DNA from: JBLHLB01 sp047618505
GTDB taxonomy: Bacteria > Planctomycetota > UBA1135 > GCA-002686595
NCBI GenBank assembly: GCA_047618505.1
Contig: JBLHLB010000016.1
Location: forward strand, 1-30,646
Length of the DNA: 30,646 nucleotides
Reading direction: 5' to 3'
Shown here: positions 1 to 6,173 of the stretch, in pieces
Layout: every line of letters begins with the position of its first letter
Numbering within the stretch: the stretch's first letter is position 1
The notes under the pieces: generated by a model
Database searches by the model: none
Told to the model about the DNA's origin: nothing
What the model saw: only the letters and a program-made list of their open reading frames with translations
Position numbers and translations under genes: made by a program

Positions 1-151
1 GGGGGACGTGCTTCCTCCCACGGATATCGGTCTCCCCCACGGACGCGGCCAAATACGGCGAAGTGCATCGGCGTCCGGAATGGGCCGTCACCGGAGACCC
101 CCGGGCGAGCACGGAAGGGTAGGATGCGCGGCGCGCCCATGCGCCCACCCC

Positions 152-1567
152 ATGAAATCCGGTTTGCCCCCTGGAATGACCCTCACCGCTGCCAATTCGG
201 TGGCTGATGCGTCCCTCGAAGTCCACGACGAGACCCGCGGCGGCGTGCGTTTTGTGACCTTCGGATGCAAAGCCAATCAGTACGACACCCAGGTCCTACG
301 GGAAGCTCTGACCCGGCGTGGATGGCAGGAAAAAGGGCCACGGGAGTCGGCCGGACTCGTGGTGGTGAATACCTGCACAGTGACCGCAGAGGCCGGACGC
401 AAGGCGCGCCAACTCGTTCGCCGCCTGCACCGGGAGAACCCCGATGTACGCATCGCCATGACCGGGTGCCTGGCGGAAAGTGAGCCCGCAATCCTGCGTG
501 CTTTGCCCGGCGTTGAGTGGGTTCTCGGTAATGGAGAAGCCAAGCGCCCGGCCAATTTCCTACGCCACCTGGGCCTGGAATCCGATCCAGAGGAAATGGG
601 GGTTCCGGCAGGCATTACGGCATTTGCGGGCCATACACGGGCTTTCCTGAAGATCCAGGATGGCTGCGATATGGCCTGTGCCTTCTGCATCATCCCCAAG
701 GTTCGCGGGGCCAGTCAGTCGCGGCCCGTGGATGAACTTGTAGCCGAAGTGCGCGGCCTCGTCGGGAGTGGACACCGGGAGATCGTCCTGTGTGGAATTC
801 ACATTGGGCACTGGGGCCGGGACCTTGGGAGCAACCTCGGCGTGCTGCTCGAAGCCCTGGCGGCGGTCGAGGTTCCGGGACACGACGGCCTCCCGCAGGA
901 GTGGCGCCTACGGCTCTCCTCCATCGAAGCCACGGAGGTCACCGGTTCCGTGCTCGATGCCATGGTCCGCCACCCCCGCCGGATCGCGCCGCACCTGCAC
1001 ATGCCCATGCAATCGGGGGACGACGGGACCCTCAAGCGCATGAATCGCTGGTACTCGGCCGAGGAATATGTGGATTGTTGCCGGGAGATTCGAAGCCGAC
1101 TCGATCGCCCCGCCTTTACCGCCGACATCCTGGTGGGATTTCCCGGCGAGGACGATGCAGCCTTTGAGATGACCCTGAAAACCGCCCGCCAGGCTGGTTT
1201 CTGCCGTATTCACGTCTTCCCATTCTCTCCGCGGCCGGGCACTGCGGCAGAGAACCCGGCTCTCCTTGGGGGAGCAGTGGCCCCGGAGGTCGTGCGTGAA
1301 CGCCGTGCGCGCCTGGGCGAAGTGGCCCAGGAGTTGGGGAACGACTTCCGGCGTTGCCTGGTTGGCGCCCGCGAGACCATCGTGCTCGAGGGCGGAGCAG
1401 GCCTCTCTGGCCGCTACCAACGGGTCAGAATCCCCCTGGAGAGCTTCCAAGGGCCCATTCCTCCCGTCGTTGAGGTCGAGCTAGAATTGGACACGCCTGG
1501 ACAGGACTCCGACGGAGACCCCCTGGTACGACTCCTGGGTAGGCCACTTCTGGAGCAGACACAATGA
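152..1567 (+). CDS. mtaB: tRNA methylthiotransferase, MtaB type (radical SAM)
   Basis: Adds a methylthio group to N6-threonylcarbamoyl-adenosine 37 of tRNA; cytosolic. Numbered from this start (471 residues), an N-terminal UPF0004 domain supplies three cluster cysteines: GCKANQYDT (C39), NTCTV (C75) and TGCLAE (C106). The radical-SAM CxxxCxxC motif is CDMACAFC (C172, C176, C179), and a TRAM-like C-terminal segment follows. The GCKANQYDT form fits MtaB better than MiaB (usually GCQMN) or RimO. The frame is open from a GTG at 8 and perhaps past the window edge, but residues coded before 152 are Arg/Gly-rich and not family-like. I chose ATG 152; ATG 176 is equally possible and no good ribosome binding site decides it. 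The stop overlaps the next start as ATGA, so the two genes are probably translationally coupled. Family is certain, MtaB subtype likely. Confidence 0.9.
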   Translation: MKSGLPPGMTLTAANSVADASLEVHDETRGGVRFVTFGCKANQYDTQVLREALTRRGWQEKGPRESAGLVVVNTCTVTAEAGRKARQLVRRLHRENPDVRIAMTGCLAESEPAILRALPGVEWVLGNGEAKRPANFLRHLGLESDPEEMGVPAGITAFAGHTRAFLKIQDGCDMACAFCIIPKVRGASQSRPVDELVAEVRGLVGSGHREIVLCGIHIGHWGRDLGSNLGVLLEALAAVEVPGHDGLPQEWRLRLSSIEATEVTGSVLDAMVRHPRRIAPHLHMPMQSGDDGTLKRMNRWYSAEEYVDCCREIRSRLDRPAFTADILVGFPGEDDAAFEMTLKTARQAGFCRIHVFPFSPRPGTAAENPALLGGAVAPEVVRERRARLGEVAQELGNDFRRCLVGARETIVLEGGAGLSGRYQRVRIPLESFQGPIPPVVEVELELDTPGQDSDGDPLVRLLGRPLLEQTQ

Positions 1568-2361
1568 GTCAAGATTCCGCAGCTGACGCCCCGGCCCCCG
1601 GAACCGAGCGTGAGGAGCTGGCTCGTCTGGCCCGTGCCCTGACCCACAGCGCGCGTAGGGCCGAATGGCGCGGGCAGAGGCGCACAGAGAAGCCAGGAGG
1701 CTCTCCCCTGGTCGCGCGGGGGGCACCCAGCCCGGGACAAACGCATGCTCAAACCCCGAAGCCCCCTGAAAAGGCGTCCCCGCCGAGTAGCACGGACACC
1801 CTGGCTGCCTTGGAAAAACTCCGGACAACAGTAGCCGACTGCCGCACCTGTCACCTCCACGAGACCCGCCAGCAGACAGTCTTCATGGACGGCTCAGCCC
1901 AGGCTCGCATCCTCTTTATCGGCGAAGCCCCCGGCGCCGACGAGGACACCCAAGGTATCCCCTTCGTAGGCGCAGCTGGACGCCTACTTACCGACATCAT
2001 CGAAAAGGGCATGGGGCTCAAGCGCAGCGAAATCGCCATCGTAAACGTCCTTAAGTGTCGTCCGCCGGGGAATCGAGACCCGGAACCTGAGGAGAAGGCG
2101 GCCTGCACGCCCTACCTGGACCAGCAAATCGAGCTCATCGACCCTGAGGTCCTGATCCCCCTGGGGCGCCATGCGGCACAGCACATTCTCCAGAGCTCTC
2201 TCTCGATTAGCAGTTTGAGGGGCCGGATCCATGACTTGAAGGGCCGCAAGGTCATTCCCACGGTGCATCCGGCGTATCTCCTACGCAATCCAGAGAAGAA
2301 GGGGGAGTGCTGGGCGGACATCCAAATTGCCATGGGAGTACTGGGTCTCCCGCGGACCTAG
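1564..2361 (+). CDS. Uracil-DNA glycosylase, family 4 (4Fe-4S)
   Basis: Removes uracil from DNA as the first step of base excision repair. The 265-residue product has the family 4 motifs in order: GEAPGADED (from residue 120), PFVGAAG (133), NVLKCRPPGNR (161) and the C-terminal TVHPAYLL loop (233). Four cysteines fit the iron-sulfur cluster: C93 and C96 (CRTC), C165 and C181. About the first 80 residues are a Pro/Arg-rich, low-complexity extension absent from short family members; it may be a flexible tail. The ATG overlaps the stop of the methylthiotransferase gene. This is a housekeeping gene with no apparent link to the secretin cluster downstream. Confidence 0.92.
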   Translation: MSQDSAADAPAPGTEREELARLARALTHSARRAEWRGQRRTEKPGGSPLVARGAPSPGQTHAQTPKPPEKASPPSSTDTLAALEKLRTTVADCRTCHLHETRQQTVFMDGSAQARILFIGEAPGADEDTQGIPFVGAAGRLLTDIIEKGMGLKRSEIAIVNVLKCRPPGNRDPEPEEKAACTPYLDQQIELIDPEVLIPLGRHAAQHILQSSLSISSLRGRIHDLKGRKVIPTVHPAYLLRNPEKKGECWADIQIAMGVLGLPRT

Positions 2362-2396
2362 TGAACTCGTCCCCCGAACTTTCGGATGCTCCGTAG

Positions 2397-2423
2397 CCGG
2401 TCACCTGTCGCACAGGTAACCGG
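2397..2423 (+). terminator. Stem-loop after the uracil-DNA glycosylase gene
   Basis: Arms 2397-2408 and 2412-2423 pair over 11 of 12 positions with a CGC loop. No T-run follows, so it is either a weak terminator for the upstream pair of genes or, since it ends 7 bases before a promoter-like -35 box, a protein-binding operator. Confidence 0.4.
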
Positions 2424-2430
2424 TGGCGAG

Positions 2431-2459
2431 TTGACCCTCCGCTAGGGCCCGGCTATCCT
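2431..2459 (+). promoter_or_regulatory. Sigma70-like promoter for the first secretin gene
   Basis: TTGACC at 2431-2436, a 17-base spacer, then TATCCT at 2454-2459, close to TTGACA-17-TATAAT. It would start a leader of about 305 bases before the secretin ATG. This is the only box pair with this spacing and quality that I found in the window. Sigma factor preferences of the host are unknown. Confidence 0.5.
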
Positions 2460-2650
2460 CCCGCCCCGGTCGGCGGCCTTTTTGGGCCCGTCTCCGATCG
2501 GAAACAGAGGACTGGTCCTGCCACCTTCGACCCCCCGCGGGGTTGTTACGGGCCTCCCCCCCTGCCTTAGCTCTCAGGTCTGGGATCCCTTACCGGCTCC
2601 CACAATTCGATTCTGGCTCGACGCCTTAGCGCGTTAGGGCCACCTCCGGT

Positions 2651-2670
2651 TCAGCGCCCTTTGGCGTTGA
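2651..2670 (+). promoter_or_regulatory. Leader hairpin 1 of the first secretin gene
   Basis: TCAGCGCC and GGCGTTGA (7 of 8 pairs) enclose CTTT. Its right arm can also pair 7 of 8 with 2742-2749, the left arm of the hairpin at the ribosome binding site. A very similar sequence lies in the exbB leader at 10579-10602. Confidence 0.45.
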
Positions 2671-2741
2671 GACCAACAGAGCTCAAACTCTCTGCCGTCC
2701 TCTCCTGCTCCCCGCCGACACACTGGCCCCCATCCAACTGG

Positions 2742-2767
2742 CCAACGCCTTTCGAGGCGTTGGGAGG
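2742..2767 (+). promoter_or_regulatory. Hairpin overlapping the secretin ribosome binding site
   Basis: CCAACGCC (2742-2749) and GGCGTTGG (2756-2763) form a perfect 8-bp stem with loop TTTCGA. The Shine-Dalgarno sequence GGGAGG is at 2762-2767, three bases before ATG 2771, so the stem covers its first two bases. The geometry suggests translational control; this is not shown directly. Confidence 0.5.
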
Positions 2768-2770
2768 ATC

Positions 2771-5422
2771 ATGCACATTCGCCGTCTCCTGCTCCCCAGC
2801 CTCCTGATCGCCGTAGCCGGGTCCTGTCAAACCTCCGACCGCACCAATGCGGACGAAGCGATGAACAAGGACCTCGGTAGCAACAACAACGCTGCCACCG
2901 ACCCGGCCCTCGAACAGCCCAAGGAAATCTCGCCCACCGAGGCGATCGCCACGTCTGCACAAGACAGCGACCCCCAAGGTGGCGGCATGCAAGGCGCTCA
3001 AGAGCGCATGCAACGGGAAATGTCCCGTCGCCAAGTTCTCTCCGCCGCCTCGATCGAAATGGGCGACACGCTCAAGGACATCGCCGATTTCCAGGGTGCC
3101 TTGGCGGAATACGCCGCGGCCCTTGAGATCGACCCCTCCAACGAAACGGCACGCGCACGACTGCGTGAGATCCAAACGCTGATGGGCGGCGAGTACGCCA
3201 CTGCCGCGCAGTACTTCGATGACGAAGTGCAGCAGCAGAGTGTGCGCCGTGCACAGGCTCAACTGGAAGCCGCCAAGCAGGCCGGTGACGGAGACGACTA
3301 CCGTCGCCTCGGTCAGTTCGACATGGCGCTCGAGTCTTATCGCAAGGCAGAGTCGATCCTGCGCTTCCACCCCCTGGTGGGCACGGACACCCTCGACGAG
3401 CGCGTCGTGCGTGAGAAAATCCGCTCCACCCTCTCGGAGGCTAACGAAGCCGGCATGCGCGCCGAGCTCGCCTCCGTCGAAGCCGCTCGCAAGGAGCAGC
3501 AGATGCAGGACCAAGAGCGGTCTGACTACCGCGCCCGCAAGTTGCGCACCCTTTATGGCCAGGCCAACGACGCGTTCCTCAACGAGCGCTACTCCCTAGC
3601 GGAGACCCTGTCCGGTCAGATCCTGATCTACGATCCGGGCAACGAGACCGCCATTGAACTGCGCGACCTGGCCCAGGAAGCACGTCACCAAAGCACGCGC
3701 CAGGACACATACCGTCGCTACCGCGAGGAATGGGTCCGCACGATGGAAGACATCGAGTACCTGGGCACGCCCCAGACCGACGTCGTGGTCTTCGACGACA
3801 TGCGCCGCTGGGGCGAAGTCAGCCAACGCACCTCGGTCTCGTTCTCCATCGCTGATCCGGAAGCCGAAGCCAACCAAGAAGCGATCCTCGCCCGTCTCCA
3901 GGAGACCCGCGTGCCGGTCAACTTTGGGGAGGATGGCGAAGGCGCCCCCCTCGAAGAAGTGGCCCGCTTCCTGCAAAGCGTTTCCGGCGTCAACTTCATC
4001 GTCTCCCCGACCGTCCTTGACGAGTTGGACCCGGACGACACCGCTGTTCTCCTGACCCTTCCAGACCGCAGTGTTCGCAAGCTGCTCGACCTGATCATCG
4101 AGACCAAGGAAGAGCTGCGTTGGAAGATCCAGGACGGCGTCGTCAAGTTCGTCACCGCCGATGAGCTCACCGGTGGTCAGGTCCTACGCATGTACGAAGT
4201 GCGCGACTTGATTCGCCCCGTGCGCGACTTCCCCGGCCGCGACATCAACGTGCAGCCCTCGGGCGGCCTTGATCCGGTCGACGAAGACTTCGAAGAGCGC
4301 GAGGCCCTGGTCATCACCGCGGACGTCCTCGAGAGCACCATCCAGGACAACATCGCCGTTGACTCCTGGGAAGAGGGCACCGCCCTGCGTATCTCCAACG
4401 GAACGTTGGTTGTTTACCAAACGCCCGAGGTTCACGAACAGATCGCCCAGCTCCTGGACGATCTGCGTGAGGCCACCGGCATCATGGTCGACATTCAGTC
4501 GCGCTTCTTGAAAGTCGAGGACAACTTCCTCGAGGACATCGGCGTGGACTTCCGCGGTCTGGGTCAGCCCGGTCGTGGTACCAACCAGTTCTTCGACGAC
4601 TTTGGCAACGGCTCCGCTCAACAGACGATCGGCAACGAGATCGGAACCAACACCCGCCCCGGTGCCTTCTTTGACGATGGCAATGACGGCAGCATCCTGG
4701 CCCGTACGGAGAACCTCTTCGACTCGAGCCTCGGTGACGAAGACGTTCTGCAATCCACCGGCGGCCTGGCCTTCCAGTGGACGTACCTCAACGACCTGCA
4801 ACTGCAGCTGATTCTCCAGGCCGTTTCCAAGTCGGAACGCGTCGAGGTCGTCACGGCCCCGAACGTGCTCGTGTTCAACACGGCGCGCTCGAACCTGACC
4901 GTGATGAACCAGCTCGCCTACCTGCAGGACTTCGACGTTGAGATCGCCCAGGCGGCCTCAATCGCCGACCCGATCATCGGTGTTGTGCAGGACGGCGTCG
5001 TCCTGGACGTGCGCCCGGTCGTCTCCGCGGACCGCCGCTTCATCACCCTGGAGCTGCGTCCCACGGTCGCCACACTGAAGCGCCCGATCCGCACCTTTAC
5101 GACCAGCCTCGGTGTTTCCGGTAACACGGTCACGATCCAGCTCCCGGAGCTTGAGATCAGCCGCGTGCGCACCTCGGTGCCCATGCCCGACGGCGGAACC
5201 GTCCTCCTCGGCGGCTTCAAAGTGCACGAAGAGCAGGACCTGCGTTCGGGTGTTCCGATCCTGAACAAGATCCCGATCGTGTCGTTCCTCTTTGAGGAGA
5301 AGGGGCACTACGTTTCCAACCGGAAGCTCCTGATTCTCCTGAAGGCGCAGATCGTCATCCTGCAGGAGCAGGAGCCGACCGACGCTGAAATGGGGTTGGA
5401 CGAGACGCTTAAGCAGAGTTAG
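2771..5422 (+). CDS. TPR-secretin fusion, outer-membrane channel (GspD-like), probable lipoprotein
   Basis: Predicted to form a multimeric outer-membrane pore. The 883 residues begin with a signal sequence ending AVAGSC (C19), a weak lipobox. A linker follows, then TPR-like helix pairs near 96-130, 173-200 and 260-295. A small N-domain of the N0/STN type spans about 380-465, a second N-domain about 470-600, and the C-terminal secretin domain about 665-865. The classic secretin signature is visible at 803-840 (MPDGGTVLLGG, then VPILNKIPIVSFLF). A stretch at 600-665 is rich in Asp, Gly and Asn. Start: GGGAGG lies just upstream of the ATG. No secretion ATPase or platform gene is nearby; instead TPR proteins and ExbB/ExbD follow. 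A paralogue with the same layout is at 13783. Assignment to the secretin family is firm; the exported substrate is unknown. Confidence 0.9.
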   Translation: MHIRRLLLPSLLIAVAGSCQTSDRTNADEAMNKDLGSNNNAATDPALEQPKEISPTEAIATSAQDSDPQGGGMQGAQERMQREMSRRQVLSAASIEMGDTLKDIADFQGALAEYAAALEIDPSNETARARLREIQTLMGGEYATAAQYFDDEVQQQSVRRAQAQLEAAKQAGDGDDYRRLGQFDMALESYRKAESILRFHPLVGTDTLDERVVREKIRSTLSEANEAGMRAELASVEAARKEQQMQDQERSDYRARKLRTLYGQANDAFLNERYSLAETLSGQILIYDPGNETAIELRDLAQEARHQSTRQDTYRRYREEWVRTMEDIEYLGTPQTDVVVFDDMRRWGEVSQRTSVSFSIADPEAEANQEAILARLQETRVPVNFGEDGEGAPLEEVARFLQSVSGVNFIVSPTVLDELDPDDTAVLLTLPDRSVRKLLDLIIETKEELRWKIQDGVVKFVTADELTGGQVLRMYEVRDLIRPVRDFPGRDINVQPSGGLDPVDEDFEEREALVITADVLESTIQDNIAVDSWEEGTALRISNGTLVVYQTPEVHEQIAQLLDDLREATGIMVDIQSRFLKVEDNFLEDIGVDFRGLGQPGRGTNQFFDDFGNGSAQQTIGNEIGTNTRPGAFFDDGNDGSILARTENLFDSSLGDEDVLQSTGGLAFQWTYLNDLQLQLILQAVSKSERVEVVTAPNVLVFNTARSNLTVMNQLAYLQDFDVEIAQAASIADPIIGVVQDGVVLDVRPVVSADRRFITLELRPTVATLKRPIRTFTTSLGVSGNTVTIQLPELEISRVRTSVPMPDGGTVLLGGFKVHEEQDLRSGVPILNKIPIVSFLFEEKGHYVSNRKLLILLKAQIVILQEQEPTDAEMGLDETLKQS

Positions 5423-5595
5423 GTGATTGGGACTTGAACGGGAGAGGGGGGCGGTCGCCGGTGGCGACTGGCCCCCCTCTCCCGTTGATGAGGGTGGGGA
5501 GTTGGGGGCGGGCGGGCGTCTCGGCCTGCCCCATTTTGGGCGTCGGGCGGCTCCTGCTCCTGCAGGATGACGATCTGCGCCTTCAGGAGAATCAG
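5330..5595. repeat. Inverted duplication of the secretin 3' end
   Basis: Bases 5330-5377, inside the secretin gene, recur as a perfect 48-bp reverse complement at 5548-5595, outside it. Similarity continues inward with a few substitutions and one indel to about 5408 and 5514. Read on the minus strand, the copy would encode the secretin tail (AQIVILQEQEP, then divergent residues). The two arms flank the stem-loop at 5437-5486, so the block is one large fold-back. Confidence 0.9.
5437..5486 (+). terminator. Strong stem-loop 15 bases after the secretin stop
   Basis: A perfect 16-bp stem (5437-5452 with 5471-5486) encloses a second perfect 6-bp stem (5454-5459 with 5463-5468). No T-run follows, so it may terminate, or protect the mRNA 3' end. 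The structure is symmetric and would act on both strands. Confidence 0.6.
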
Positions 5596-5601
5596 TCGCC
5601 A

Positions 5602-5630
5602 TGCCTTTGGCACATCTGCTGACGCGGATG
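5602..5630 (+). other. TTTGGCAC / TGAC-loop hairpin, copy 1
   Basis: TTTGGCAC (5606-5613) leads into a 7-bp stem, 5613-5619 with 5624-5630 (one G-T pair), with loop TGAC. TGCC-TTT-GGCA (5602-5612) can form an alternative small hairpin. The same arrangement follows the second secretin gene at 16463-16489 with compensatory stem changes. Function unknown. Confidence 0.55.
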
Positions 5631-5643
5631 GGGCTGGACTACC

Positions 5644-5695
5644 GAATTGAGAGTCCGAATTGAGAGTCCGAATTGAGAGCCCGAATTGAGAGCCC
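5644..5695. repeat. 13-bp tandem array A (four copies)
   Basis: Four contiguous copies of a 13-bp unit (GAATTGAGAGTCC) begin at 5644, 5657, 5670 and 5683; the last two differ by a T-to-C change. No spacers, so this is not CRISPR. It is directly followed by a second, unrelated 13-bp array. Confidence 0.9.
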
Positions 5696-5703
5696 AGGGC
5701 GAG

Positions 5704-5764
5704 GGGGTTGAATCTTGGGGTTGAATCTTGGGGTTGAATCTTGGGGTGGAATCTTGGGGTGGGG
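5704..5764. repeat. 13-bp tandem array B with G-quadruplex potential
   Basis: Four copies of GGGGTTGAATCTT at 5704, 5717, 5730 and 5743 (the last with TGG for TTG), then GGGGTGGGG. This gives GGGG tracts spaced every 13 bases on the plus strand, so a long-looped G-quadruplex is possible. Confidence 0.88.
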
Positions 5765-6173
5765 ACTTTTGGCGGGTGGATTTTTTGGGGGGCTCGTGTT
5801 GAGGGGGGAGGGGAAAAAATTGGGAAGATGGGTGGGGTCTCGGGGGGCGGGCTTTGCGGGCTGGGGGATTGCGGTTAACGTATTTGTCCCCCATCCCCCC
5901 CGTGGCAGCGCGACTGCTTCGGAGTGGTGTTTACGAAACCTAGTCAACCTTTGCGGGTAGCTTGGGAAGACCGCTCTCCGCGCGCCGGAGTGTCCGGTCC
6001 ACTCCCCTGCTCTTCTTCTGTGGCTTACCTCTGCTTGAGGTGTGCCCAAGGCGTTGGATTGGTCCGGAACGTGATGGGTCTTGCCTCTTGTTTCCCCACT
6101 GGATGAGCCCGGATAGCCCTGGGGATCTCCACCTGGCGCTCCTGCGCCCCACCGACCTTTCCACGCAGTTCCT
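5765..6173. other. Noncoding gap before the large TPR gene
   Basis: I see no gene here. The first 100 bases are G-rich low-complexity sequence continuing from the tandem arrays. Further on are small hairpins: ACCTC-TGCTT-GAGGT at 6027-6041 and GGCGC-TCCT-GCGCC at 6135-6148, the latter 25 bases before the TPR start. No convincing promoter was found, although an independent transcript is likely after so long a gap. Confidence 0.5.

Noticed and set aside
8..151. N-terminal extension of the methylthiotransferase from GTG 8
   Set aside because: The added residues are Arg/Gly/Pro-rich without family similarity, and the protein reaches family length from 152 or 176.
2651..3514. 287-codon open frame on the minus strand
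   Set aside because: It lies opposite the start of the secretin gene, which has domain, signal and ribosome-site support; the long frame reflects high GC.
5644..5764. CRISPR array
   Set aside because: The repeats are contiguous without spacers and only 13 bp long.
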